This document shows positions 54,056 to 63,096 of a stretch of DNA of 64,000 nucleotides, one piece after another. Source of the DNA: Spirochaeta isovalerica (lineage in GTDB: Bacteria > Spirochaetota > Spirochaetia > DSM-2461); contig NZ_JACHGJ010000001.1 of assembly GCF_014207565.1 (NCBI RefSeq), positions 1,054,001 through 1,118,000 of the forward strand. Direction: 5' to 3'. Each line of letters opens with the position of its first letter. Within the stretch, counting starts at the first letter, position 1. A program made the position numbers and the translations under genes. The notes under the pieces are model-generated. The model was given only the letters and a program-made list of their open reading frames with translations, had not been told where the DNA came from and made no database searches.

Positions 54056-54087
54056 ACCCCTCCGGCGGAACTTGCCGCCGAGGGGTT
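54055..54087 (-). terminator. Terminator of the amidohydrolase gene
   Basis: AACCCCT/AGGGGTT and CGGCGG/CCGCCG (54055-54087, one bulged C) form a GC-rich hairpin. The T-tract lies on the minus strand (TTTATTTTTTGAACC), so it ends the minus-strand gene, though it may stop both. Confidence 0.75.
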
Positions 54088-54111
54088 GAAATCAAGCAAT
54101 CGGCCCGAAGC

Positions 54112-55605
54112 TCATTTATGAGCACCGGTGCCGGATATAGGTTTCATAGTCTTGCGATATTCAGCATACAGCTCACTCATATGCTGAACTTTCGCCATAA
54201 TCTCATCGGGTTTCGTACCGTCTATAAAATCACGGATCCTGTAATCTTCCTTCAGAATGCGGCCGCTGGCCACAACTGTAGAAATCTCGCTTCCGTTTGC
54301 CGCCCAGATGATGTTTTCCATAACGTTGTCCAGTCTGGTGGGAATCATATTGGGCTGATTCAGATCGAGAAGAACAAAGTCGGCCTGTTTACCGGGGCTC
54401 AGCTCTCCCTGGTTCTTTCTGAGAATAGAGGAAGGCGTAACGGTTATCATCTCCAGAAGCTTTTCCGACTTGAGTAGTGTCGCATCCTGATGGAAAGCTT
54501 TCTGGTATTGAGCAGCAGCCCGCGCGGCGGCAATGATATTCTGGTTATCGGCCGAACCGGATCCGTCAGTGGAAATGGCCACGGGTATACCCATTTTCAT
54601 CATTTCGATGACCGGAGGCATTCCCGAACCCAGAATGGTATTGGCCAGCGGATTATGAACGATTTTCGTCCCGGTTTTCGCCAGGATTTCCAGATCTTCG
54701 GGGATGCAGTTGACCTGATGGGCCAGAACGCTGTTCTCATCGAGGATTCCGATTGAATCGGCATACTGGACCGGAGTCATTCCCGGTTCGATCTCCTTTT
54801 TAAACCAGGCTGTGGTTTTCGGTTCTTCCGAACTGTGGATATGGAATAGAGTGTTGTTTTCGCGGGCCCAGGCTTTCAGGGGAACGAGAACTTTCCGACT
54901 GTTGGAAAAAAGCTGATCCGGTCCGGGGCAGAACGACGTCCGCTCGAGTCCTTCTATCTCAGAAGCTTTCTGCAGTCTTTCCACCGCTTCTTCCGGCGTA
55001 TCGAGAAGAGCCTCATAATAAAAGCGGTCCTGTCCGCCGATGGCGACTATCATAGTCGTTCCGGCTGCTTCGTTCGCTCTGGCGATTTCCGCGGCGTGAT
55101 ATTTACTGTGATTGCAGTGATGCACCATGCTGGTCGTGATACCGTAATTGATATCGGCAACACGGGCCATGAGATAAGTAAGCAGCTGAGGAGACATGCC
55201 CAGTTCTTTCGTAAGCATATCGCCGTTTTCGTTTATGTAGCCCGTAAAGGGATTCACGGCTTTATCCAGCCATTCGGTCAGGGGAACATCTTTGGCAATT
55301 CCGATCAAAGGCTGCTCGTGGTCGTGGCCGTGGGCTTTTACGAAGCCGGGCATCATGACCGTATTGAGTTTCGGTACGCCGGAGGCTACGGCTTTTGCGG
55401 CATTGCCATTGAAGCCCATGATTTTCAGGTTTCCGCCATACTGCTTCAATATGGCTTCTCCTTTCTTCTCCGACCAGGGTCCGACCTCGGCAATCTCGCT
55501 GCCTACAGTCAGAATAAAGCCGTCTTCAATTCTCTCGGCTCTGTTTTTTTCGCTTAAAGGGATGACGAATCTGCTTCTGCAGAGGATGGGGTTGTTTTCA
55601 GACAT
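54112..55605 (-). CDS. Amidohydrolase (Atz/Trz/SsnA-like)
   Basis: A 497-residue cytoplasmic metal-dependent hydrolase. The metal-binding HxH is in GFVKAHGHDHEQ, further His are in LFHIHSSEEP and SVLAHQVNCIPED, and the Asp is in AISTDGSGSADN. The family deaminates or hydrolyses ring nitrogen compounds such as guanine, cytosine, adenosine derivatives or triazines; the substrate is not clear here. The start is ATG 55605, seven bases after GAGG; a GTG four codons earlier is less likely. It is transcribed alone, opposite glgX. Confidence 0.87.
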   Translation of the reverse strand: MSENNPILCRSRFVIPLSEKNRAERIEDGFILTVGSEIAEVGPWSEKKGEAILKQYGGNLKIMGFNGNAAKAVASGVPKLNTVMMPGFVKAHGHDHEQPLIGIAKDVPLTEWLDKAVNPFTGYINENGDMLTKELGMSPQLLTYLMARVADINYGITTSMVHHCNHSKYHAAEIARANEAAGTTMIVAIGGQDRFYYEALLDTPEEAVERLQKASEIEGLERTSFCPGPDQLFSNSRKVLVPLKAWARENNTLFHIHSSEEPKTTAWFKKEIEPGMTPVQYADSIGILDENSVLAHQVNCIPEDLEILAKTGTKIVHNPLANTILGSGMPPVIEMMKMGIPVAISTDGSGSADNQNIIAAARAAAQYQKAFHQDATLLKSEKLLEMITVTPSSILRKNQGELSPGKQADFVLLDLNQPNMIPTRLDNVMENIIWAANGSEISTVVASGRILKEDYRIRDFIDGTKPDEIMAKVQHMSELYAEYRKTMKPISGTGAHK

Positions 55606-55832
55606 AAATATCCTCACTCCGTATAGTATTTCCCTGATTGTTTTTTCAGAATAATAATACTGAAGGGTGGGTGACCAATTTCATCTTACAACCGAAGCAG
55701 CCGCAAGTCAAATCAATTGTATGACAAACAGACCTTTAACAAAAATGTGAAAAATAAAAATCATTTTTTCTTCGACTTTGCAAAAAAAGCTTATATTGTA
55801 TAGTGAATCTTTTTTTCATGGAGAGCAGAGAT

Positions 55833-57998
55833 ATGTCAGTCAGAACAACCGGTACAAATTATACGGTTTATCCGGGAGAGCCCCTCCCCTTCGGAGCCAC
55901 TGTCCAGGGCAACGGCGTGAACTTTGCCGTACTCAGCCGGCATGCCACATCCGTTACCCTTCTGCTTTTCGACAAGGCTGATAATTATGTACCCATGGCG
56001 GAGCTGGTTCTCGATCCGTACCTGAATAAAACCGGCGATGTGTGGCACATCCGTCTGGAAGGCATGGGAGAAGGAACCCATTACCTCTACCGCGTCGACG
56101 GCCCCTATGTACCGGAAAAAGGCCACAGATTCAACCGTTTCAAAGTTCTGCTCGATCCCTACTGCAAAGCCATCTCCACCCATGAGTCTATCGATCTGGA
56201 TAAGGCGAGAGGATACGACTGGGAATCGGACGACCGGGATCTTTCATTCAGCGAATACGACGATATCATGCATATGCCGAAATCGCTTGTTGTTTGCGAC
56301 GATTTCGACTGGCAGGGAGACAGGCCTCTCAATTTCCCCCTCCGCCACAGCATAATCTATGAAACCCACGTATCCGGTCTGACGAAACATCCCTCATCCG
56401 GGGTAGCTCATCCGGGAACTTATAAAGGCGTTGTGGAAATGATCCCCTACTTCAAGGAGCTGGGAATAACCAGCCTGGAGCTTCTGCCCATTATGGAATA
56501 TGACCATATGAGTTTTACACGGGTCAATCCCATAACCGATGAGCATCTGGAAAACTACTGGGGTTACGACCCCATCGCCTTTTTCGCTCCCAACAGCCGT
56601 TATGCCTCCGACTCGAAAGGGGCCCAGGTAACCGAATTCAAAGAGATGGTGCGTGAGCTGCACAAAGAGGGAATCGAGGTGATCCTCGATGTGGTTTTCA
56701 ATCATACTGGAGAAGGCAGCGAGCTGGGACCGACCATATCCTTCCGGGGATGGGATAACGAGATTTACTACATTCTCGCCGATGAGAAGCGCTATTATAT
56801 GAATTACTCGGGATGCGGGAACACCATGAACTGCAACCACCCTATCGTCAGGACCATGATCAGAAACTGTCTTCACTACTGGGTCATTGAAATGCATGTC
56901 GATGGTTTCCGCTTCGATCTCGGTTCCATACTGGGAAGAGACCGGTACGGAAATCTGATGGAGAATCCTCCTATTCTGGAAGGGATCGCCGAAGATCCGG
57001 TATTGCGCAACACGAAAATCATAGCCGAAGCCTGGGATGCCGGCGGTGCTTATCAGGTGGGATCCTTTCCCGGAGGCCGCTGGGCCGAATGGAACGACCG
57101 CTTCCGCGATGACGTCCGGGGGTTCTGGAGAGGGGACAAAGGGAAAACCCGCGTTCTGGCCACAAGGCTGACCGGAAGTTCGGACCTTTACCTGAGAGAT
57201 GGAAGAAAACCCTTTCACAGCATAAACTTTGTAACCTCCCACGACGGCTTTACCCTCTGGGACCTGGTCAGCTATAACAGGAAGCACAACGAGGCGAACG
57301 GAGAGGAAAACCGCGACGGAAGCGATAACAATATCAGCTATAACCACGGAGAGGAGGGAGAAACCCGCGATCCGAAAATCCTGGAGCTGAGGAAACGGCA
57401 GGCCCGAAACTTTCTTACGACGCTTATGCTCTCTCTGGGAACGCCTATGATTCTGGGGGGAGATGAACTTCTGCGAACCCAGGAGGGCAACAATAACGCC
57501 TACTGCCAGAACAACGAAGTTTCGTGGTTTGACTGGAACAGGAAAAAAGAGAACGGCGATAATTTCACATTCCTGAAAAGACTTATAAAATTCCGAAAGC
57601 GCCACCCCGCTTTTCACAGGCCTGAATTCTTTCTGGGAATTGATACGACATTCAATGCCATTCCGGACATTACCTGGTACAACTACGACGGCGATCCGCC
57701 GGTCTGGGAAGACATGGATCACTGTCTGGCCTACCGTCTGGATGGAACAGAAGCGGAAGTCGATGCCGATAAGGACGATAATGATTTCTATCTCATGTTC
57801 AACGGCAGCGACAGGGACAGACAGTTCACCATAAAAACACTCCCTCCTCCGGGAACCAAATGGTTCAGAGCCATAGACACGGCTGTGCCGGGTGAGAAAT
57901 CCATCACGCTTTTCGGTGACGAAGAAGTACTCAGGAATCAGAAATCCTATAAAGTGACCGCTAAATCGGTTGTTGTTCTGATCTCCAGAGTTGTCTGA
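55833..57998 (+). CDS. glgX: Glycogen debranching enzyme (isoamylase type)
   Basis: A 721-residue GH13 enzyme that opens alpha-1,6 branches of limit dextrin or imported maltodextrins. An N-terminal CBM48 segment (PFGATVQGNGVNFAVLSRHA) leads to the barrel with VILDVVFNHTGEG, nucleophile Asp in DGFRFDLGSIL, acid/base Glu in KIIAEAWDAGG and the Asp in FVTSHDGFTLWDL. No signal peptide, so cytoplasmic. ATG 55833 is chosen because GGAG sits nine bases before it; a GTG at 55803 and ATG at 55818 are in frame. The following HAD gene is 48 bases downstream on the same strand. Confidence 0.94.
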   Translation: MSVRTTGTNYTVYPGEPLPFGATVQGNGVNFAVLSRHATSVTLLLFDKADNYVPMAELVLDPYLNKTGDVWHIRLEGMGEGTHYLYRVDGPYVPEKGHRFNRFKVLLDPYCKAISTHESIDLDKARGYDWESDDRDLSFSEYDDIMHMPKSLVVCDDFDWQGDRPLNFPLRHSIIYETHVSGLTKHPSSGVAHPGTYKGVVEMIPYFKELGITSLELLPIMEYDHMSFTRVNPITDEHLENYWGYDPIAFFAPNSRYASDSKGAQVTEFKEMVRELHKEGIEVILDVVFNHTGEGSELGPTISFRGWDNEIYYILADEKRYYMNYSGCGNTMNCNHPIVRTMIRNCLHYWVIEMHVDGFRFDLGSILGRDRYGNLMENPPILEGIAEDPVLRNTKIIAEAWDAGGAYQVGSFPGGRWAEWNDRFRDDVRGFWRGDKGKTRVLATRLTGSSDLYLRDGRKPFHSINFVTSHDGFTLWDLVSYNRKHNEANGEENRDGSDNNISYNHGEEGETRDPKILELRKRQARNFLTTLMLSLGTPMILGGDELLRTQEGNNNAYCQNNEVSWFDWNRKKENGDNFTFLKRLIKFRKRHPAFHRPEFFLGIDTTFNAIPDITWYNYDGDPPVWEDMDHCLAYRLDGTEAEVDADKDDNDFYLMFNGSDRDRQFTIKTLPPPGTKWFRAIDTAVPGEKSITLFGDEEVLRNQKSYKVTAKSVVVLISRVV

Positions 57999-58046
57999 TC
58001 CGCCGTCCGTCTGGACTTCCCCGGCCCTTACAGGTAACATAGGTCC

Positions 58047-58859
58047 ATGAAAAGAATCAAAGCCTGTTTTTTTGATATAGACGGAACTCTCGTACGAACT
58101 GATCACACCATCTCCCGGCCCGTTATCGATGCTGTACAGCGGCTCGAACAGGAGGGCGTCGCTCCGATCATCGCCACGGGACGGAGTTATGAGGCTCTGC
58201 TGCCGGTAAAAGAGACATTGGGTATACACAGTCCCCTTATCTGTTACAACGGCGCCATGATCGTAGACGGCAGCGACGGGACAGTATTAAAACACCACAC
58301 TCTTCCGGAGAAGGAAGCCCGTGCCGTTATCACCATAGCCAGAAAACTCGATTACCATATTCTGGCGTACCGCAGTGGTGAACTGATCTATGAAAAAGAG
58401 CGGCCGGAAGCGGAAGAATACTACAACAGGATCAAACTTCCCGGAAAAATCGTCAATTTCGATGAAATAGATGAGCTGAAACTGACAAAATGCCTGATGA
58501 TCGCAGACCATGAAAATCTCCTGCCCGTCAAAGAGGAGATAATGGAAAAACATTCGGAAAAATTGAATGCTTTTAATTCCGATCCCCGCTTCCTGGAAAT
58601 CGTTCCGGCCGGCATAGATAAAGCCGGGGCGGTAAGAGAAGTCATGAACCTTCTCGGCGGAACCGTAGAGGAATCCATGGCCATGGGTGACGGTTTCAAC
58701 GATCTGCCCATGCTGGAAGCGGTTCACTGGGGCGTTGTCATGGCCAATGCCCTGCCGGCGCTGAGAGAAAAATTCCCCCCGGAGAGAACCGCCCCCCATT
58801 GCGATAAAGACGGAGTGGCCACTTATCTGGCGGATTTTTTCAAATGGGAAGAGCGATAA
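58047..58859 (+). CDS. Cof-type HAD-IIB hydrolase
   Basis: A 270-residue phosphatase of the Cof group, with the nucleophile Asp in CFFDIDGTLVRTDH, the second motif in PIIATGRSYEALL, and MAMGDGFNDLPMLEA at the end. These enzymes act on sugar phosphates, FMN or pyridoxal phosphate. It may be cotranscribed with glgX and dephosphorylate glycolytic intermediates. The 3' end overlaps the convergent DUF429 gene by 20 bases. Confidence 0.92.
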   Translation: MKRIKACFFDIDGTLVRTDHTISRPVIDAVQRLEQEGVAPIIATGRSYEALLPVKETLGIHSPLICYNGAMIVDGSDGTVLKHHTLPEKEARAVITIARKLDYHILAYRSGELIYEKERPEAEEYYNRIKLPGKIVNFDEIDELKLTKCLMIADHENLLPVKEEIMEKHSEKLNAFNSDPRFLEIVPAGIDKAGAVREVMNLLGGTVEESMAMGDGFNDLPMLEAVHWGVVMANALPALREKFPPERTAPHCDKDGVATYLADFFKWEER

Positions 58860-59526
58860 CGGTCAGACCGTTTTCTCCGTTTCCGAATTGTACAAAACTT
58901 TTTAATCTATGAAAATAATAGGAATTGACAGCACAGAGGATCGCATCGATGCGGTCCTCCGCTTCTTTATAAGCCTTTTTTGAGCTTAACTCCCCGATCT
59001 CCGGATAGTCTCCGTAAAATCCCACCTCTTCCAGAGCATGCTTAAGAATCAGGAAGTTCTCTTTAAGCTCTCCCAGTTTGAGGGCAGATGTGATTTTGTA
59101 TTTCCGCATGGATATTCCCGGGAAAAGACTCTGAATCACAGCTGTTGGAAAGGTCTCGACTATAGTCTTACCAAGCTTGAGACCGTTTTCCATTCTGAGG
59201 ATATCGAAAAGATCCGCCCCCCGAACTCCTCCGTAGTGACGATTCATATAATCGACAGATGTGGCAAAAACTTTCAAAAACCGGCCGTTAAAAGAATGTT
59301 TCATAAGATCGGAATCACAGGGACGACCTCCTGTTTCATTGAGAACCTGAAGAGGACTGTCTACGGACAGAATGAAATCATCTTCCAGAGATGTCAGGAA
59401 GCGGGAAATTTCACTGTCCGGCCATAGCGGCGCAGAACAGTGAATAATAGCGCGTTCGTCATTGATGACTGCGATCCCCGACGGGTTTCCCCGCTTCCAG
59501 GCGAGATCTATTCCGGCGTAGAGCAT
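58840..59526 (-). CDS. DUF429 (predicted RNase H-like) protein
   Basis: A 228-residue protein of the DUF429 family. The N-terminus (LYAGIDLAWKRGNPSGIAVI) has the acidic residue of the RNase H-like fold, with VDSPLQVLNETGGRPCD and AEDRIDAILCAVNSYY completing the usual pattern. It is predicted from fold to be a nuclease, without direct evidence. The start ATG abuts the stop of the GNAT gene, so the two are probably coupled. Confidence 0.8.
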   Translation of the reverse strand: MLYAGIDLAWKRGNPSGIAVINDERAIIHCSAPLWPDSEISRFLTSLEDDFILSVDSPLQVLNETGGRPCDSDLMKHSFNGRFLKVFATSVDYMNRHYGGVRGADLFDILRMENGLKLGKTIVETFPTAVIQSLFPGISMRKYKITSALKLGELKENFLILKHALEEVGFYGDYPEIGELSSKKAYKEAEDRIDAILCAVNSYYFHRLKSFVQFGNGENGLTVIALPI

Positions 59527-60045
59527 TTACCGAGCCGGCTCTTTCAGACGTTTCGAATAAATGCGCACGGGAACCTGTCCCATAAAAACAGCATCTTTCC
59601 CGTAAACAAATCCGTTTTTTTCAGCGACCCGGATCGAAGCGGTATTCTCTTCTTCGATAATGGAAATAAGACAGGGAAACCCGAGATTATAAAATCCGTA
59701 ATCTGCCGCCGCAGCCGCCGCTTCAGTCGCCAGCCCCCTGCCCCAGTAGGATGGATCGAGCCTGTATCCAACTTCCGGCAGCTCCTCCCCGTCGATCTCC
59801 TGAATGACAATACCGCAATACCCAATAAGTTTGTCGTCACCTTTATGGATCAGGGCCAGCAATCCCGTACCCCGTTTCAGATAATTATCGAGGCAGCGCC
59901 GGATAAACTGTTCCGTTTTCTCTCTGGAATAAGGACCGTTAAGGGAAAAGCGCATAACCTCCCGGTCGGCCAGGATAGGAGCGAGAGCCTTTAGGTCGTC
60001 AATCGTGAACTGACGGAGGATTAAGCGTTCTGTTTCAATTATCAT
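59527..60045 (-). CDS. GNAT-family N-acetyltransferase (RimJ/RimL-like)
   Basis: A 172-residue acetyltransferase, with IETERLILRQFTIDDLKAL at the start and the acetyl-CoA loop YWGRGLATEAAAAAADYGF. ENTASIRVAEKNGFVY is the typical C-terminal strand. Relatives acetylate N-terminal Ser of ribosomal proteins or aminoglycosides; the substrate here is unknown. First of two coupled genes. Confidence 0.9.
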   Translation of the reverse strand: MIIETERLILRQFTIDDLKALAPILADREVMRFSLNGPYSREKTEQFIRRCLDNYLKRGTGLLALIHKGDDKLIGYCGIVIQEIDGEELPEVGYRLDPSYWGRGLATEAAAAAADYGFYNLGFPCLISIIEEENTASIRVAEKNGFVYGKDAVFMGQVPVRIYSKRLKEPAR

Positions 60046-60139
60046 TGTCCGATTATACTATTATTGATTATTGCTGACTATTCATCGGTGATAAGATAAA
60101 GTGCTTTACAATTGTTTCTACCCGAAGTATCAATAGATT

Positions 60140-61360
60140 ATGTTTGAAAGAAGTATCATATCTCAGGGACATTTAATAGACTCGGGAATCATGTCCCGGA
60201 TTCTCAATCTCATTATCGATGAAAAGGCCGATTATAAAATAATTGATTTTACCATAGGTAAAAAACAGGATGAAATATCCTATCTGGAAATTCTCCTGAT
60301 CTGCGACAGCGCGGAAAAATTGAACAGCGTAACGGAAAAACTGGTTCTTCTCGGAGCCTGGGAGAAAGGAGCCGCCGAACCTCTGCTCAAAACAGCAGAC
60401 AGAGACGGCGCAGTCCCTCCCGACTTCTACTCGACCTCCAACCACAGGACGGAAATTTATTATCAGGGAGACTGGCACAAAGTGTCCAAACAGCGGATGG
60501 ATGCCATGATAAGGAAAACGTCTGCCGGTTTTGAGTGTATAAAATTACGCGATGTGCGCAAAGGCGATCTGATACTATGCGGCAGTGATTCGGTCAGGCT
60601 TTTCCCGCCCGATGCGGAAAGGCAATCGGAAGGTTTCGGTTTTATGACCAACGACGTCTCCTCGGAAAGAAGCGACAACATCGCTGTCCGCAAAGTGGCA
60701 GAGACTCTTGAGGAAATGAAGGCGCAAGGTAAAAAAGCCGTCGTCGTAGCCGGTCCCGTAGTCGTTCATACGGGCGGAGCCGGCGCTCTCGCGGCTTTGA
60801 TCCGCGAAGGTTATATTCAGGGATTCCTCGGAGGAAATGCCATTGCGGTCCATGACCTGGAATCTCAGTTTTACGGCACATCTCTCGGTGTGGATCTGAC
60901 AACAGGAAAGCCGACTCACGGCGGACATTTTCACCACATGAGAGCCATTAACAAAATCAATACCTACGGATCCATATCGGCGGCGATTAAAGCAGGAGAA
61001 ATAAAAGCCGGACTGATGTACGAAGTAGTCAAATCAGGTATTCCCTACTGCCTGGCCGGTTCTATCCGCGACGACGGCCCTCTTCCGGAAACCGTAATGG
61101 ATATGATTGAAGCCCAGAACCGCTACAGCGAAATCATAAAAGGAACTGATATGCTCCTGATGCTTTCGACCATGCTCCATTCCATTGGAGCGGGGAATAT
61201 GACACCCTCCTGGGTCAAAACGATCTGCGTCGATATCAATCCGGCGGTGGTAACCAAACTTTCGGACAGGGGGACAGGGCAGGCTGTGGGAATCGTCAGC
61301 GATGTGGGGTTGTTTCTGCGGACTTTAGCTAATCAGATGGGACTGGTATACGGAGATTAG
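60140..61360 (+). CDS. TIGR00300/LOR-SDH domain protein (ornithine cyclodeaminase-like)
   Basis: A 406-residue protein. The first ~100 residues (MFERSIISQGHLIDSGIMSRI) are the LOR/SDH conserved region seen in archaeal ornithine cyclodeaminase and at the C-terminal half of cyanobacterial arginine dihydrolase (ArgZ/AgrE). The second half has a Rossmann-like nucleotide site (VAGPVVVHTGGAGALAALIR) and SIGAGNMTPSWVKTICVDIN. It probably turns ornithine to proline and ammonia with NAD. No arginine enzyme is adjacent. The function is an inference from family. Confidence 0.8.
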   Translation: MFERSIISQGHLIDSGIMSRILNLIIDEKADYKIIDFTIGKKQDEISYLEILLICDSAEKLNSVTEKLVLLGAWEKGAAEPLLKTADRDGAVPPDFYSTSNHRTEIYYQGDWHKVSKQRMDAMIRKTSAGFECIKLRDVRKGDLILCGSDSVRLFPPDAERQSEGFGFMTNDVSSERSDNIAVRKVAETLEEMKAQGKKAVVVAGPVVVHTGGAGALAALIREGYIQGFLGGNAIAVHDLESQFYGTSLGVDLTTGKPTHGGHFHHMRAINKINTYGSISAAIKAGEIKAGLMYEVVKSGIPYCLAGSIRDDGPLPETVMDMIEAQNRYSEIIKGTDMLLMLSTMLHSIGAGNMTPSWVKTICVDINPAVVTKLSDRGTGQAVGIVSDVGLFLRTLANQMGLVYGD

Positions 61361-63003
61361 TCCTCTTTCTTATCCTTATACCACTTTTTCTCACCGTATA
61401 TCTTTTCCATGCAATCGGGACAGATGCCGTGGGAGAAAGAGGCATCGGAATGGCTTTCAATATAGGATTCCAGGTTGTTCCAGTAACCGCTGTCATCTCT
61501 GATTTTCTTGCAGGAGGAACAGATGGGAATAAGTCCACCAAGGGTTTTGATCTGCTCCAGAGCTTCCTTAAGTTCCCTGATAAGCTTCTCCTTTTCCTCA
61601 TCGGCCCTTTTCTCTGACGTAATGTCTCTCAATGACCCGATAAGCCGCACAACCTGCCCCTTCCTGTCCCGCTCCGTCCGGCTTTTAAGCCATAACCATC
61701 GTTGACCATCAGTTCCGGAAATAATTGGAAACTGGATGCTGTCTTCGTTCCCTTTAAGAAAATCATCTATTTTTTCATTGAAAAAAGACCGGAAATCCGA
61801 TCTGACTGCCTTCCGCAGGACTTCAAAGTCAGTAGTTTCCTCATTCGTATCGAATCCGTAAAGCTTAGCGGCATCATCGGGAACAATCAGTTCCCCTCTT
61901 TTCAGATCATACTCCCACCAGGAGGATTTTCCCAGAGACTGCGCTGTTTTCAACCGGCTTGTATAAGTATTGAGTAAAGAGTTTATGTTCCTTTCAAAAA
62001 GAACAAGAACAATTATAGCCAGAAGAGCAATAAAAAATACAAAGAAAAGAAAAAAGCGGCTGTTCTGGGAGACATGCTGATCTATATTGCTGTATTCCTT
62101 TCTAATCAGGCTGTCCATATCATCGAGATAGACCCCGGTGGCTATAACCCAGTCGAAATCCTGATAGAGTTTTCCATAGGACATTTTATGTGAGATTTCG
62201 TCGGAATTCATTTTTTTAAAATAGTATTCGATGAATGCCTCGCCCTTTTCATTCACACCCGAGAGCTCATCCCTATAGGGCAAATTGCCCATGATATCTG
62301 TCATGTCCGTTGAGAGTAACATTCCTTCGGTTTCCGGAAGATTGGGATGAACAAGCCTGATAGCGTATCCATCTCCACCATTATAATCGAGTATATGGTT
62401 GATCCAGACGTATTCATTATCAGGAAGAATTCTTTTACGTACAATTTCTTCTCCACCGGAGCGAATGAGCTTTTCATAGGATTCATGAGTGAAAAACACA
62501 TAAAGGACCGTATCGCCGAATACCGGAGCACTCTTCGCGATTTTTGACCGGCTTTCAATATCCAGGGAATCAGGAAAATCCGATCCGGCCGAATTCAGCC
62601 GGATCTCTCCATTGCGTACAAGAGCATAGCTGACGTTGTCGGTGCAAAGCTTTTCGAGAAGCTGCGGAACATCGGACGAGGCGAATAACTGATTCTCTCC
62701 CCCGTAGCGGAGTTGCAAAAGCAGAACCATGGCATGGAGAAGATTCTCTGTTTTACTTTCATACTCTTCAAATACCAAGCCGGAATATTGTTCAATATCG
62801 CTAATACAGCTCCATACAATCGACTGAAGATAGCTCTTCTTCTGTTCTTTAATACTTTCTGATAAAAGTTCAAGGTTTGCCTGAGCATCGTTTTTAGCAT
62901 GATTTATAAGAACTATAGCCTCGACTGAAGCCGTCAGTATAAATATGCATAAACTGACAACATAGAAGATTTTTCTTATCCGGTTCTGATTATAGGAAAC
63001 CAC
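61357..63003 (-). CDS. Cache-PAS sensor with C-terminal Cys-rich domain
   Basis: A 548-residue membrane sensor. A start helix (IRKIFYVVSLCIFILTASVEAI) is followed by a Cache-like periplasmic region (about 35-310), a second helix (FFLFFVFFIALLAIIVLVLF), and a PAS domain (SWWEYDLKRGELIVPDDAAKLYGF to WLWLKSRTERDRKGQVVRLIGSLRDIT). The last ~65 residues carry IPICSSCKKIRDDSGYW and FSHGICPDC, a CxxC...CxxC pattern common behind PAS and receiver domains, probably metal-binding. No kinase, GGDEF or EAL follows. The start is GTG 63003 with GAGGT before it. The stop overlaps the TIGR00300 gene by four bases. Confidence 0.85.
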   Translation of the reverse strand: MVSYNQNRIRKIFYVVSLCIFILTASVEAIVLINHAKNDAQANLELLSESIKEQKKSYLQSIVWSCISDIEQYSGLVFEEYESKTENLLHAMVLLLQLRYGGENQLFASSDVPQLLEKLCTDNVSYALVRNGEIRLNSAGSDFPDSLDIESRSKIAKSAPVFGDTVLYVFFTHESYEKLIRSGGEEIVRKRILPDNEYVWINHILDYNGGDGYAIRLVHPNLPETEGMLLSTDMTDIMGNLPYRDELSGVNEKGEAFIEYYFKKMNSDEISHKMSYGKLYQDFDWVIATGVYLDDMDSLIRKEYSNIDQHVSQNSRFFLFFVFFIALLAIIVLVLFERNINSLLNTYTSRLKTAQSLGKSSWWEYDLKRGELIVPDDAAKLYGFDTNEETTDFEVLRKAVRSDFRSFFNEKIDDFLKGNEDSIQFPIISGTDGQRWLWLKSRTERDRKGQVVRLIGSLRDITSEKRADEEKEKLIRELKEALEQIKTLGGLIPICSSCKKIRDDSGYWNNLESYIESHSDASFSHGICPDCMEKIYGEKKWYKDKKED

Positions 63004-63096
63004 AGCTACCTCAACTTCACTTATACTATTAAGTATAGTGCAGAGATCACCGCCGGATTGTAAGAAAAATCTTCTACCCAGGCCTTTTTTATTATT

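Noticed and set aside
56394-58229. 611-codon frame on the minus strand opposite glgX
   Set aside because: Long only because of the base composition of glgX; the sense strand carries all GH13 motifs, and the antisense product has none.
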